A stretch of 64,000 nucleotides of DNA from Roseovarius sp. W115. Lineage in GTDB: Bacteria > Pseudomonadota > Alphaproteobacteria > Rhodobacterales > Rhodobacteraceae. Within the stretch, counting starts at the first letter, position 1, and every line of letters begins with the position of its first letter. The stretch is from contig NZ_CP146606.1 of the NCBI RefSeq assembly GCF_032842945.2, forward strand, positions 3,352,501 to 3,416,500, given 5' to 3'. A program made the position numbers and the translations under genes. The notes below the pieces were generated by a model. The model did no database searches, was not told where the DNA came from, and saw only the letters and a program-made list of their open reading frames with translations. Shown in pieces: positions 9,383 to 18,601 of this stretch.

Positions 9383-10780
9383 ATGTCCAAGACGCGCACC
9401 GAATCCGATAGTTTCGGCCCTCTGGAGGTTCCCATCGAGAAATACTGGGGTGCGCAAACACAACGGTCCTTGATGAACTTTCCCATCGGATGGGAGACAC
9501 AACCCGTCGCGATCGTCCGTGCGCTTGGGGTGATCAAACAGGCATGCGCGATGGCCAACAAAGCCTCTGGCGCATTAGACGCCAAGCTGGGGGATGCGAT
9601 CATTCAGGCGGCCAGTGAAGTGGTGGATGGCAAGCTGGATGATCACTTCCCGCTGGTTGTCTGGCAAACCGGCTCTGGCACGCAATCCAACATGAATGCC
9701 AATGAGGTTATCGCCAACCGCGCGATTGAAATTTTGGGGGGCACTATCGGCGCCAAGGACCCCGTGCATCCCAATGATCACTGCAATATGGGGCAGTCTT
9801 CGAACGACACGTTTCCCACCGCGATGCATATCGCAACGGCGATGAGCGTGCGCGATGTGCTTTTGCCGGGGCTGCAGAAACTCCTCGCCGGGTTAGAGCA
9901 GAAATCCGAAGAATTCAAAGACATCATCAAGATCGGCCGCACCCATACACAGGATGCCACGCCGCTCACGCTGGGACAGGAGTTTTCTGGCTACGCGCAT
10001 CAGATCCGGCAGGGCATTGCGCGTGTTGAGGCCTGCCTGCCAGGTATCTACGAACTAGCCCAGGGCGGCACGGCGGTAGGCACGGGTCTGAACACCACGC
10101 ACGGCTGGGGCGAGACCGTGGCGGCCAATATGGCAGAGATCACCGGGCTTCCTTTTGTCACCGCGCCTAACAAGTTCGAAGCCTTGGCCGCGCATGACGC
10201 CATGGTGTTCATGTCTGGTGCTTTGGCCACCGTGGCGGGCAGCTGTTACAAAATTGCCAATGACATCCGGTTCCTCGGCTCTGGTCCACGGTCTGGTCTG
10301 GGCGAATTGATCCTGCCGGAAAATGAACCGGGCTCGTCCATCATGCCGGGCAAGGTCAACCCAACCCAAGCCGAGGCTCTGACGCAGGTGGCCGCGCATG
10401 TGATGGGCAATGATGCCGCAATGAAATTTGCCGGATCCCAAGGTCATTTTGAGTTGAACGTCTACAACCCGATGATGTCCTACAACCTGCTGCAGTCGAT
10501 CCAGCTTTTGGGCGACGCCACTGACAGCTTTACGGAACGCATGCTGTTGGGCATTCAGGCCAATGAACCGCGCATCGACAAGCTGATGAAAGAAAGCCTG
10601 ATGCTGGTCACGGCGTTGGCACCGACCATTGGGTATGACAACGCCACCAAGGTTGCCAAAACCGCGCATAAGAACGGCACGACGCTGAAGGAAGAGGCGA
10701 TTGCGCTTGGCTTTGTTGATGAGGAAACCTTTGACCGCGTGGTGCGCCCTGAGGACATGATCGGCCCGAAAGACGCATGA
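9383..10780 (+). CDS. fumC: Fumarate hydratase, class II
   Basis: This TCA-cycle enzyme interconverts fumarate and malate without an iron-sulfur cluster. The predicted product has 465 residues, the usual size. The superfamily signature [16 protein letters not shown] and the active-site stretches [12 protein letters not shown] and [13 protein letters not shown] are intact. The ATG at 9383 has GGAG about nine bases upstream. The ATG of the DUF4169 gene overlaps the fumC TGA, which suggests a co-translated operon of three genes. Confidence 0.97.
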   Translation: MSKTRTESDSFGPLEVPIEKYWGAQTQRSLMNFPIGWETQPVAIVRALGVIKQACAMANKASGALDAKLGDAIIQAASEVVDGKLDDHFPLVVWQTGSGTQSNMNANEVIANRAIEILGGTIGAKDPVHPNDHCNMGQSSNDTFPTAMHIATAMSVRDVLLPGLQKLLAGLEQKSEEFKDIIKIGRTHTQDATPLTLGQEFSGYAHQIRQGIARVEACLPGIYELAQGGTAVGTGLNTTHGWGETVAANMAEITGLPFVTAPNKFEALAAHDAMVFMSGALATVAGSCYKIANDIRFLGSGPRSGLGELILPENEPGSSIMPGKVNPTQAEALTQVAAHVMGNDAAMKFAGSQGHFELNVYNPMMSYNLLQSIQLLGDATDSFTERMLLGIQANEPRIDKLMKESLMLVTALAPTIGYDNATKVAKTAHKNGTTLKEEAIALGFVDEETFDRVVRPEDMIGPKDA

Positions 10781-10953
10781 GCAAACCCGTCAACCTGAAC
10801 CAGTTTCGCAAGGCCAAGGCTCGCAAGGAAGGACGCGCTCAGGCGGATGAAAACGCGGTGAAGTTTGGACGCAGCAAAGTCGATAAAGAGCTGGAACGCA
10901 GGCGATCTCAAAAAGCGCATGAGACGCTGGATCAGCATCGGCGCGACGAATGA
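10777..10953 (+). CDS. DUF4169 family small basic protein
   Basis: This 58-residue, highly charged protein starts [18 protein letters not shown] and contains [16 protein letters not shown]. It fits the DUF4169 family of small alphaproteobacterial proteins of unknown function. Its ATG overlaps the fumC stop and its own TGA overlaps the ATG of the next gene. This double ATGA-type overlap argues that all three are translated from one message. No membrane segment or cysteine is present. The lysine/arginine content would allow nucleic-acid binding, but that is only a guess. Confidence 0.8.
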   Translation: MSKPVNLNQFRKAKARKEGRAQADENAVKFGRSKVDKELERRRSQKAHETLDQHRRDE

Positions 10954-11165
10954 GCGGACGGCCTGTTAAACACTCGCTCAGTTTGCGTGGCCACCGCACC
11001 AGCGTGTCTTTGGAAGATGAGTTCTGGCAGGCTTTTCGGGACATTGCGGCTGAGCGCGGACAACCGATCAACGCTCTCGCTGCTGAAATAGACGCCGCTC
11101 GCGGGGTTGAGATGGGACTGGCCTCGGCCATCCGGGTGTTCGTGCTGCGCCACTATCGCGGTTAA
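10950..11165 (+). CDS. Ribbon-helix-helix domain protein
   Basis: This 71-residue protein looks like a compact ribbon-helix-helix DNA-binding protein. A short beta segment HRTSVSLEDEFWQAFRDIA is followed by two helices, INALAAEIDAA and LASAIRVFVLRHYR. The pattern fits the RHH_4 group often found beside DUF4169 genes in Rhodobacteraceae. The start overlaps the preceding stop codon. It may bind DNA as a dimer and could autoregulate the fumC operon, but no operator was identified. Confidence 0.75.
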   Translation: MSGRPVKHSLSLRGHRTSVSLEDEFWQAFRDIAAERGQPINALAAEIDAARGVEMGLASAIRVFVLRHYRG

Positions 11166-11199
11166 CTGCGCTTTAACCTGCCCCACGCGTTTTGAACGC

Positions 11200-11430
11200 A
11201 TGTCACATCTACATCTCATGCTGCCTGCTGACATCTGGATGCAAAAAATCTTCGACGCCAAGGCCGCACGCGAAGGCGGCGTGGTCCGGCGCAGCACGCG
11301 GGATGTGGAGCGCATTGTCGGACGCAGCCGTTTCTTGAACGAAGTGCAGCGCCGCGGGTATCACGCCGTAGAGAACTCCGGTCAGATTGTCATCTTCTGC
11401 AACAATGACCGCGTTCAGGTTCTTTGCTGA
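11200..11430 (+). CDS. Small conserved protein, paralogue of 46917-47144
   Basis: The product has 76 residues and no recognised function. Its core, IFDAKAAREGGVVRRSTRDV followed by ERIVGRSRFLNEVQRRGYHA and ENSGQIVIFCNND, matches a second protein in this window (46917-47144) almost position by position. Both have the pattern W-M-x-x-I-F-x-A-K-A-A-R and end in a QxVIFCN strand. The repeated FLxExxRRGxxAxEN stretch suggests a helix followed by a strand, possibly a small nucleic-acid-binding fold. A later start at 11218 is possible because no strong ribosome site is seen. It is followed within two bases by tandem palindromes. Confidence 0.7.
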   Translation: MSHLHLMLPADIWMQKIFDAKAAREGGVVRRSTRDVERIVGRSRFLNEVQRRGYHAVENSGQIVIFCNNDRVQVLC

Positions 11431-11431
11431 C

Positions 11432-11480
11432 CCAAAAGCCTTCTGAAGGCTTTTGGAAAATCCTTTCTGAAAGGATTTCC
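11432..11480. repeat. Tandem hairpins between convergent genes
   Basis: CCAAAAGCCTT pairs with AAGGCTTTTGG around a CTG loop (11432-11456). A second stem, AAATCCTTT with AAAGGATTT, again has a CTG loop (11458-11478). They lie between the end of the small plus-strand gene and the end of the minus-strand P450 gene. They probably act as a bidirectional terminator. Confidence 0.7.
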
Positions 11481-11483
11481 GCG

Positions 11484-12839
11484 TCAACCGCGTGGCGTCA
11501 CCTTCAACCAAATTCCGTCCTTGCCTCGGACCGTCAGATGCGCCACCGGCATAGCAGGCCGCTCTGGCACAAGGTCAAACCGATAGGCGCGCACCAGAAG
11601 TGCCAGCAAAAGCACACCTTCGATCATCGCAAACCCTGCCCCCGTGCACACGCGTTGCCCAGCCGAGAACGGCATATACGCCTCGCGCAGACAGCTTTTG
11701 CCGTTCTCGCTGTCAAACCGTGCGGGGTCAAACTCATCCGGCCGCTCCCAAAGCCGTTCATGGCGGTGTAGGTGCCAGGGGCTTAGCACGATCTGACTGC
11801 CCTTGCGCACATCGCGGTCGCGAAACCGCTCTGGGCAAGCCGCCTCGCGCACCATCATCGGCACGGGTGGGTAAAGCCGCAGGGTTTCGCGGAACACATC
11901 TCGGGTGATCTTCAGCCGTGCAATGTCGGAAAACCCAATTTCACCATTTCCCGCCTCTTCCGCCACGCGGTCCTGCCATTCGGGGAACATCGCCAAAAGA
12001 TAAAGCGCCCAGGCCAGAGCAGACGCGCTCGTCTCGTGCCCGGCCAGAAAGAAAATAGCCACCTGATCGACCATTTCCTCAGTCTCAAACCGCTGCCCCG
12101 TTACGGGATCAACTGTCGTCATGATTTTGGTCGCCAGATCATCCGGCGCGATGCCCTCCTTGATCTCGGCCATGCGCCGTTCGGTTAACTGCGTGATGAG
12201 CGACCTGATATGTCGCGCCGTATAGCGCGTTTCGCGGCGGTGAGGGCGTGGCAGCCACTTGGGCAATGGCAAGAGAGCGGCCAGATTGACCACCGGTTGC
12301 GTGCGTTGATGGGCGCGAAACGCCTCAAACACTTGAGTGGCCAGATCATCCTCAATGGGCAGCGAAAACAGCGTGCGAAAAATTACATCGGCCGCCGCAT
12401 GGCTGGTCTGTGCCTCGATTTCCAGGGGCGAGCCATCCGCCATGTCTGCCAAACGCGTCACTGCCCCCTGTCCTGCGGCCAGCATCGCCGGAAACGTGTC
12501 GCGCAACCGCCCGCCTTCAAACGCGGGGTCGATAATCCGCCGCTGCCGCTTCCATGTCTCGCCGTTGGTGACAAACACCGAATTGCCCAGCAAAGGCGCC
12601 AGCCCCTCGCGAATACGGTCCGACTTAGGGAAGTCATCGGGGCGCTCTTTCAGCACCAGATTCACGAGATCAGGTTGATTGCACAGGTATGATCGAAAGA
12701 ACGGCGTGCGGAATTCGGCCATCCAAGCGCGGTAGAGCCTCGCAGGCTGTGCCGAGAGCAGATCTTGCTTGAATAAACGCATGTAGCGCCAGAGCGACAC
12801 GCGTCCCTCTCGCGATGGTGGTTTGGGGGGCAAGGTCAT
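11484..12839 (-). CDS. Cytochrome P450
   Basis: This heme monooxygenase has 451 residues. The oxygen-binding I helix shows AGHET at 266-270. The K-helix ExxR motif is ETLR at 318-321. The heme-thiolate loop is FSAGQRVCTGAGFA with the ligand cysteine at 398. It has no signal peptide or anchor, so it is probably soluble and needs a separate ferredoxin partner, which is not in this window. The substrate is unknown; the overall look resembles the CYP4/CYP102-like bacterial hydroxylases. The start codon overlaps the stop of the upstream membrane hydrolase gene, so the two are translationally coupled. Confidence 0.93.
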   Translation of the reverse strand: MTLPPKPPSREGRVSLWRYMRLFKQDLLSAQPARLYRAWMAEFRTPFFRSYLCNQPDLVNLVLKERPDDFPKSDRIREGLAPLLGNSVFVTNGETWKRQRRIIDPAFEGGRLRDTFPAMLAAGQGAVTRLADMADGSPLEIEAQTSHAAADVIFRTLFSLPIEDDLATQVFEAFRAHQRTQPVVNLAALLPLPKWLPRPHRRETRYTARHIRSLITQLTERRMAEIKEGIAPDDLATKIMTTVDPVTGQRFETEEMVDQVAIFFLAGHETSASALAWALYLLAMFPEWQDRVAEEAGNGEIGFSDIARLKITRDVFRETLRLYPPVPMMVREAACPERFRDRDVRKGSQIVLSPWHLHRHERLWERPDEFDPARFDSENGKSCLREAYMPFSAGQRVCTGAGFAMIEGVLLLALLVRAYRFDLVPERPAMPVAHLTVRGKDGIWLKVTPRG

Positions 12840-14074
12840 ACAGCCACGCTCGTGTAGCGCGAAGCTGGTGTTTCAATGCGACTTGGCGATGGCTGTCGGT
12901 CTGCAAACCTTGCACCTAAACTGTGCGGCCCGGCGGTGATCTGGAAATAGTCGTAGTCGCCGGGACGGTCAAAAGCGCAGAGATACTGAAAATGCAGCCG
13001 GAAAAACCGCCAGCGTAGCGCGCGCCAGCGCTCGGGACTCAGCGTTTGCGTGAACGCAGCGGAGATTACCAAGGGCCAGCGTTTGCCATCGGGTGCTACG
13101 CCCGACACACTGACCGGATCGCAAAGGGCAAAGGCGCAGCCGTCTCCGGGTGCTGTCACGTCGACCCAGCTTAGTTCCTTCCGCTTGCTGAGAAAGGCCA
13201 GATCGGCCCGTAATCGATGCGCCTCGGGCAAAAAAGACACCATTGGCACCACCTGCCCCAATGTCAGAAATGACAGGGCCGGGCCGGTTTCCGGAACGCC
13301 TTTGGTGCGCACCACATCGGCCAGAATGGACACCCCCAAATGCGCACCCGAGGAATGACCCACCACAAGCACCTCATCAACATCACTTTTCAAAGCTTTG
13401 ACGACCTCTTCCACGAACTCCGCCATCCGCGCCTCAAGCTCCGGCGGATTGGCCCCACTGGATTGCGCCGAATAGGCGTAGTCCAGCATCAGATAATAGG
13501 CAAAGAATTTGCCATCCTGCGCTTTGAACCATTTCAAGATGCCGACAAAGACCACAACACCTGCGATGCCTGAGGCCGCGTCCCCAAACTGTCCTAACCA
13601 CGGAACCAGATAGGCTTTGCCCAACCAGATCGTGGCAGCACCAGCGATAACAGACAAGATGAGCTGCACCAGAAGAAACCCAACGGGATAAAGTGCGGCA
13701 ATCACCGGCCCCTTGCGCAGTCGCATGAGCCGAAAGAGAGCGCCAGAGGCAATATATATCCAAGCCGTCCGCAGTAGCACGAAATAGGTCCCTCCAATCC
13801 CGCGCTCCATGCTGTCTTGCACAATGTCGGACCATGTCAGAACGGTGAAATCGGTTTCGACCGTCTGACCTTCAATTGTAGCATCGATATGCCAGCCATA
13901 GCGCGCTGCCCCTTCGGTTTGGGGTTTTAGCGCGATATAGTATCCAGACACCTCTGCCTGCGCCGCACTTTCCTTGCGATACAGCTCACGGTACCGCCGG
14001 GGCGGAAACGGGTCATACCCAGGAATGTAGAACACGCGGCGCGTGCGGATTTGCGGGGTGGGTTGACTGCTCAT
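12836..14074 (-). CDS. Membrane-associated alpha/beta-hydrolase-like protein
   Basis: This 412-residue protein has an unusual plan. An N-terminal soluble part (1-95) opens with RRVFYIPGYDPFPPRRYRELY, like the first strand and oxyanion region of a serine hydrolase. Hydrophobic segments follow at about 97-115, 124-150 and 165-183. Then comes the nucleophile elbow VLVVGHSSGAHLGVS, with the probable serine at 241. A possible acid/His region follows in the remaining 170 residues. The fold is split by membrane helices, suggesting an inner-membrane lipase or esterase. The gene directly precedes the P450 gene with a 4-base overlap, so the two may act on the same lipid-like substrate. The function is not established. 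Confidence 0.7.
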   Translation of the reverse strand: MSSQPTPQIRTRRVFYIPGYDPFPPRRYRELYRKESAAQAEVSGYYIALKPQTEGAARYGWHIDATIEGQTVETDFTVLTWSDIVQDSMERGIGGTYFVLLRTAWIYIASGALFRLMRLRKGPVIAALYPVGFLLVQLILSVIAGAATIWLGKAYLVPWLGQFGDAASGIAGVVVFVGILKWFKAQDGKFFAYYLMLDYAYSAQSSGANPPELEARMAEFVEEVVKALKSDVDEVLVVGHSSGAHLGVSILADVVRTKGVPETGPALSFLTLGQVVPMVSFLPEAHRLRADLAFLSKRKELSWVDVTAPGDGCAFALCDPVSVSGVAPDGKRWPLVISAAFTQTLSPERWRALRWRFFRLHFQYLCAFDRPGDYDYFQITAGPHSLGARFADRQPSPSRIETPASRYTSVAV

Positions 14075-14128
14075 TCCGGACCTCTGTTGCGAGGCAGGTT
14101 AGCGCAACTTGTGCATCAGCGGTAGGGT

Positions 14129-14881
14129 TTAGCCGACGTAAGCTAATGCAGGGAAAACTTCGAGCAACCAATAGGAAAACGCCGAAAAACCACCGGTGAG
14201 CATCAAAAGACCGATGGTCCAGAGCAAGAGCCCCATGATTTTCTCAATTTGCTCCATATGGCGCTTCATCCAGGACATCAGCCCACCCAGCTTCGGCAAG
14301 AAAATCGCGAACAGCAGGAAAGGCACGCCAAGGCCAATGGCATAGACACCCAAAAGGAAGGTGCCGCGTGTCACGGAGGCCTCAGAGGCGGCCAAAGACA
14401 GGATCGCGCCCAGCTGCGGCCCGATGCACGGGGTCCAGCCAAATGCAAAGGCGAGACCCAAAATATAGGCCCCGGAAGACGATCCGCCCTGATCCCCCAC
14501 ATCAAGGCGTGCCTCGCGGTCGAGGATCTTGATACGGTAGATACCGATGAAATGCGCCCCGAAACCCATTACAATAATGCCAGCCAAGACGTTGAAATAG
14601 CTTTGATATTGCAAAAAGGCACGGCCTGCAGCGGATGCCGCGAAGCCAAGGAACAAAAAGACCGTTGAAAGCCCCAGAACAAAGAAAAGCGCCGGGACAA
14701 CTGCTTTGTTCCGCGCTTGGGACTGCTCATTCAGATCCGTCACCGACACGCCGCTCATATAGGCCAGATAAGGTGGCACGATGGGCAATACGCAAGGGCT
14801 GAGGAAGGAAAATACCCCCGCCACCAAAGCGACCATCATGGCGGGCAACAGAGCCGCGTCTATGATTTCGATCCCGAACAT
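14129..14881 (-). CDS. ccdA: CcdA/DsbD-like thiol-disulfide transmembrane protein
   Basis: This 250-residue inner-membrane protein belongs to the CcdA family, which passes electrons from cytoplasmic thioredoxin to periplasmic thiol proteins, mainly for cytochrome c maturation. Six hydrophobic segments are visible. The two redox cysteines are in FSFLSPCVLPIVPPYLAYM (helix 1) and FAFGWTPCIGPQLGAIL (helix 4). Divergent to it lies tusA. No cytochrome c maturation genes are nearby, so the acceptor protein is not known. Confidence 0.92.
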   Translation of the reverse strand: MFGIEIIDAALLPAMMVALVAGVFSFLSPCVLPIVPPYLAYMSGVSVTDLNEQSQARNKAVVPALFFVLGLSTVFLFLGFAASAAGRAFLQYQSYFNVLAGIIVMGFGAHFIGIYRIKILDREARLDVGDQGGSSSGAYILGLAFAFGWTPCIGPQLGAILSLAASEASVTRGTFLLGVYAIGLGVPFLLFAIFLPKLGGLMSWMKRHMEQIEKIMGLLLWTIGLLMLTGGFSAFSYWLLEVFPALAYVG

Positions 14882-14964
14882 GGTCCCTACCTAGTAGAAT
14901 TCCCTTGTAACGTCACCCGGCTAAAAGTCACATCTCTGTGGACAGGTCGTGACCAAGGACATAA

Positions 14965-15204
14965 GTGCACATTATGAGTTCGGAAGCGACAATAGATGCC
15001 CGAGGGCTGTTATGTCCTTTGCCTGTGCTGAAACTGCGCAAGCGTATCAAATCGTTGAATATTGGCGACACGGCCTGCCTTTTGGCGGATGATCCGGCGG
15101 CGGTTGTCGATGTGCCGCATTTCTGTGCCGAAGCAGGCCACGAATTGGTTGAGATCACCGAGGCACAGGGCCATCAGGCCTATCTCGTGCGCAAAGCGGT
15201 CTAA
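14965..15204 (+). CDS. tusA: TusA-family sulfur carrier protein
   Basis: This protein of 79 residues belongs to the TusA/SirA family, which carries persulfide sulfur on a conserved cysteine for tRNA thiolation and other pathways. The family motif IDARGLLCPLPVLKLRKR contains the active cysteine. The GTG at 14965 has AAGGA five bases upstream. The in-frame ATG at 14974 is an alternative but sits 14 bases from that site. A bidirectional terminator follows. Confidence 0.88.
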   Translation: MHIMSSEATIDARGLLCPLPVLKLRKRIKSLNIGDTACLLADDPAAVVDVPHFCAEAGHELVEITEAQGHQAYLVRKAV

Positions 15205-15221
15205 TATTGCGCCTAAATGCA

Positions 15222-15250
15222 AAAACAGCGCCTCAAAGAGACGCTGTTTT
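15222..15250. terminator. Bidirectional terminator between tusA and rne
   Basis: AAAACAGCG and CGCTGTTTT form a 9-bp stem around an 11-base segment. The stem itself supplies the A and T tracts for both directions, fitting the convergent arrangement of tusA and rne. Confidence 0.8.
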
Positions 15251-15271
15251 CAACTCTATGGCCGTCCGGGA

Positions 15272-17905
15272 CTAGCCGACTGACCACCACCCCTTGCGCT
15301 TGGGCTTGGCACTTTCTTCTGCTGCAACAGGCTCCGGGGCTGTCTCAGCCACTGGTTCTGGGGCTGGCTCAGCCTTAGGCTTGCGCGTGCGGGTGCGTTT
15401 CTTGGGCGCTTCCGGCTCCGGTTCAGCCTCTGTCGCATCTTGTACTTCAGTCGCCTCAGCCTCGGCATCCGCCTTCTTCTTGCGCGTGCGTGGCTTGCGC
15501 TTGGGCTTTTCGGGTTCCGCGTCAGGCTCCGCTTTGGCTTCTTCTACCTCTGGTTTTGCCTCCTCAGACGCAGGCGCGCTTTCGGTGTCTTCGCTGTCTT
15601 TCTTCTTGCGAGACCGGGATCGCGGCTTGCGCTTGGGCTTTTCCTCGGGCTGCGCATCGGTTTCGGCGTCAGGCGGAGTTTCAGGCGCAGAGGCCTCACC
15701 GCCCTCTTCGGCCTGGTCCTCGGAATTTTCACCATTCTCTTCGGTGGTATTCGCGTCTTCACCCTGGTTGTTGTTCTTGTTGCGCGAACGGCGGCGGCGA
15801 CGGCGACGGCGCTTCTTGGGGCGCTCTTCTGCATCAGGATCCGTCTCTACGGACTCGACAGGAGTCTCTTCTTCCTCTTCGGGAATATCCAGATCATCAA
15901 GCAGCGCGCTGCCTGCCGACACAACCGTCTCGGCGGCTTTCACCACCCGTGTTGCGGTTTTAAACTTCTCGAGGCTGAAATCGGGGCTGATCAATGCAGG
16001 ATCACCCTCAATGCGAACCGAAAGACCATAGGCCGCCTCGATATGCGCCACGCGTTCGCGTTTCTGGTTCATCAGGAAGTTGGCAATCCCCACCGGGCAC
16101 TTCACCAACACCTCGCGAGAGCGTTTGCGGGTGGCCTCTTCTTCAATCTGGCGCAGGATGCTGAGGGCAAGGTTGTCATCCGACCGGATCAACCCTGTGC
16201 CATGACAGGACGGGCATGGCTGCGTCGTCGCCTCAATCATACCGGGGCGCAGGCGCTGACGGCTCATCTCCATGAGGCCAAAGCCGGAAATCCGCCCCAC
16301 CTGAATGCGTGCGCGGTCGGTCTTGAGCCGGTCCTTCATGCGCTTTTCAACAGCGGAGTTGTTCTTGCGCTCATCCATGTCGATGAAGTCGATCACGATA
16401 AGGCCCGCAAGGTCACGCAGACGCAGCTGACGCGCCACCTCTTCAGCGGCTTCCAGGTTGGTCTTGAGCGCGGTCTCCTCGATCGAGCCTTCCTTCGTGG
16501 CCCGGCCCGAGTTCACATCGATGGCGACAAGTGCCTCAGTCACGCCGATCACGATATAACCGCCGGACTTAAGCTGCACCGTGGGATTGAACATGGCCGC
16601 CAGGTAGCTCTCGACCTGATAGCGCGCGAAGAGCGGCAGCGCCTCGTTGTAGTGTTTCACATTCTTGGCATGGGACGGCATGATCATCTTCATGAAGTCC
16701 TTGGCGATGCGATAGCCGCGCTCGCCTTCCACGTGGACCTCGTCGATATCACGGTTGTAAAGATCACGGATGGACCGCTTGATCAGGTCGCCTTCCTCGT
16801 AGATCTTCGCAGGTGCGATAGACTTCAGCGTCAGCTCGCGAATTTGCTCCCAAAGCCGCTGGAGGTACTCGTAGTCCCGCTTGATCTCGGCCTTGGTTCG
16901 CTTGGCCCCTGCCGTGCGCACAATCAGGCCCGCACCTTGCGGCACGTCGATTTCGTTGGCGATTTCCTTGAGCTTCTTGCGATCCGCGGCATTGGTGATC
17001 TTGCGGCTGATTCCACCGCCACGCGCGGTGTTAGGCATGAGAACGCAATACCGGCCAGCGAGCGAAAGATAGGTCGTGAGTGCAGCACCCTTGTTGCCGC
17101 GCTCTTCCTTAACAACCTGCACCAGAAGGATCTGGCGCACATTGATCACTTCCTGGATCTTATAGCGACGTGGGCGGGGTTTGCGCGGCGGACGGATGTC
17201 GTCCTGGTCATCTTCATCTGCCACTGACTCGATGGATTCGTCCTTTGAAGACGCATCCGAGCGCTTCTTGGACTTGTCTTCGTCGTCTGAGTCGTCGCCC
17301 ACGGTGTCCGAGGTCTCATCACCCTTGGATACGTCGTCTTCTACATCGTCAGGCTGGGTCTCCGCGGCCTCTTCCTGAGCATCTTCAGGTTCTTCAACGG
17401 GCGTCTCTGCGACGGTCTCCATTGGAGACAGCCCTTCCTCGCTGTCGCTGTCGGCCTCTGCGCCTTCGCCGTCTTCTAGGTCTATGGTCTCCATGCCAGA
17501 GACTTCACCTGTCACAACCGCATCGTCAGCCTCGGTCTTAGCCGCCTTTGATCGACGGCGGCGCGTGCGTTTGGGCTTTTTCTCTTCTTCCTCGTCGCGC
17601 GCCTTCATCGCTTCGGCATAGGCGCGCTCTTCTTCGATGAGCGCTTCGCGATCTGCGACCGGGATCTGATAGTAATCGGGATGAATTTCCGTAAAGGCGA
17701 GGAACCCATGGCGATTGCCGCCATAGTCCACAAACGCCGCCTGAAGCGACGGCTCGACCCGTGTTACTTTTGCAAGGTAGATGTTGCCAGCAAGCTGGCG
17801 TTTGTTCTCGGACTCAAAGTCAAATTCCTCAACCTTGTTTCCATCCACCACCACGACGCGGGTTTCCTCCGCGTGGGTGGCGTCGATAAGCATTTTCTTA
17901 GCCAT
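15272..17905 (-). CDS. rne: Ribonuclease E/G family endoribonuclease
   Basis: This 877-residue enzyme starts mRNA decay and matures rRNA and tRNA. The N-terminal S1 domain (GNIYLAKVTRVEPSLQAAFVDYGGNRHGFL) is interrupted by an acidic, Glu/Asp/Ser-rich insertion of about 150 residues (roughly 95-245). It then resumes at INVRQILLVQVVKEERGNKG. The catalytic aspartate regions read VAIDVNSGRAT and VIDFIDMDERKNNS. The Zn-link cysteines are in CPSCHGTG. The C-terminal 250 residues alternate acidic and Arg/Lys-rich stretches and should form the disordered degradosome scaffold. The start at 17905 (MAKKMLIDATHAEE) is preferred over an upstream ATG at 17920. Confidence 0.93.
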   Translation of the reverse strand: MAKKMLIDATHAEETRVVVVDGNKVEEFDFESENKRQLAGNIYLAKVTRVEPSLQAAFVDYGGNRHGFLAFTEIHPDYYQIPVADREALIEEERAYAEAMKARDEEEEKKPKRTRRRRSKAAKTEADDAVVTGEVSGMETIDLEDGEGAEADSDSEEGLSPMETVAETPVEEPEDAQEEAAETQPDDVEDDVSKGDETSDTVGDDSDDEDKSKKRSDASSKDESIESVADEDDQDDIRPPRKPRPRRYKIQEVINVRQILLVQVVKEERGNKGAALTTYLSLAGRYCVLMPNTARGGGISRKITNAADRKKLKEIANEIDVPQGAGLIVRTAGAKRTKAEIKRDYEYLQRLWEQIRELTLKSIAPAKIYEEGDLIKRSIRDLYNRDIDEVHVEGERGYRIAKDFMKMIMPSHAKNVKHYNEALPLFARYQVESYLAAMFNPTVQLKSGGYIVIGVTEALVAIDVNSGRATKEGSIEETALKTNLEAAEEVARQLRLRDLAGLIVIDFIDMDERKNNSAVEKRMKDRLKTDRARIQVGRISGFGLMEMSRQRLRPGMIEATTQPCPSCHGTGLIRSDDNLALSILRQIEEEATRKRSREVLVKCPVGIANFLMNQKRERVAHIEAAYGLSVRIEGDPALISPDFSLEKFKTATRVVKAAETVVSAGSALLDDLDIPEEEEETPVESVETDPDAEERPKKRRRRRRRRSRNKNNNQGEDANTTEENGENSEDQAEEGGEASAPETPPDAETDAQPEEKPKRKPRSRSRKKKDSEDTESAPASEEAKPEVEEAKAEPDAEPEKPKRKPRTRKKKADAEAEATEVQDATEAEPEPEAPKKRTRTRKPKAEPAPEPVAETAPEPVAAEESAKPKRKGWWSVG

Positions 17906-18601
17906 TTTAATCCGTTGCACGCCCCGCGCGCGCCTAACCCTGGGGGAGGTAAAGCGCGTCGGTCGTGTCTGTTCAATGCGAAATAGGACGCACGGCGGGG
18001 CCGATTTCCTCGGCCACAGCTGGGAGACATCTGTGTGCTCACGCGCGTCATCGCGGTTCTTCTCCAGGGCATCGACCTCGGCCTCTGCCCCCGTTTATGT
18101 GCCGCGTCACCGCATCATATGTGGGTGCGCTGGCGTCTCATGGCCTCTTCCGAGACCCAATCGGTTGCTTCAACGCCTCAAGGGGCTTGAAACAGCGAAA
18201 CTCACCGACCCGCTTTCGGGCCGTATGTCTAGTTAAGGTGTGGAATGGGGGAATGACAATGGGAAATCGTGTTTTGGCGGGAGAAAGGTGGTTTGAAATG
18301 GGTGCGCAGGAGCACTGCACCCGGCCACAATGTATGGTAGATTGGGTGTCTTTGGGTTTCGCGGAAGCGGTAGGGTTCAAGATGGGATACCTGATTTTCA
18401 CGCCGCATATTGAGAAGGTCGGCTTTGAGTTCTTAGCCTCCGACTTGGTCATCGGCCCAAAGGCATGGAATCGAGGGCCGCAGGCCCGCCGCTGGCACGG
18501 CTCAAGTTCAATGTACGCCGTGTCCGCTTAATCGACCTTTAAGCTCCAAAGAATGCTAATTTTCCCTACGGAAACTATCAGATGACCGCTTTGAGCCCAC
18601 C
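17906..18601. other. Long leader of rne and AT-richer gene-free stretch
   Basis: The first part is the rne leader on the minus strand. It holds a hairpin (GGCCGA and TCGGCC around five bases, 17999-18015). RNase E genes in other bacteria are autoregulated through their leaders, so this could matter. From about 18230 the base composition changes. Open frames on both strands here (for example 17965-18531 plus, 18138-18452 minus) lack ribosome sites and look non-coding. The end (18521-18590) matches a diverged repeat at 19016-19095. Confidence 0.5.
18521..18590 (+). repeat. Diverged direct repeat, copy 1
   Basis: The copy begins GTGTCCGCTTAATCGACCTT and, after a variable middle, ends CTATCAGATGACCGCTTTGA then GCCCA. 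It resembles copy 2 (19016-19095), which begins AAGTCCGCTTAGCCGCC and ends CTATCGGATGAC...GAGCCCA. A shorter match (TTGTCCGCCTAGCCGACATT) lies at 19862. The copies bracket the two orphan genes. Confidence 0.5.

Noticed and set aside
15294..17227. Long open frames on the plus strand opposite rne (245 and 595 codons)
   Set aside because: They are mirror frames of the Glu/Lys/Arg-rich RNase E gene, whose codon bias keeps the opposite strand open. No ribosome site or known protein feature supports them.
17965..18531. 188-codon plus-strand frame between rne and the orphan genes
   Set aside because: No ribosome site and no recognisable protein pattern; it crosses the change of composition and looks like chance.
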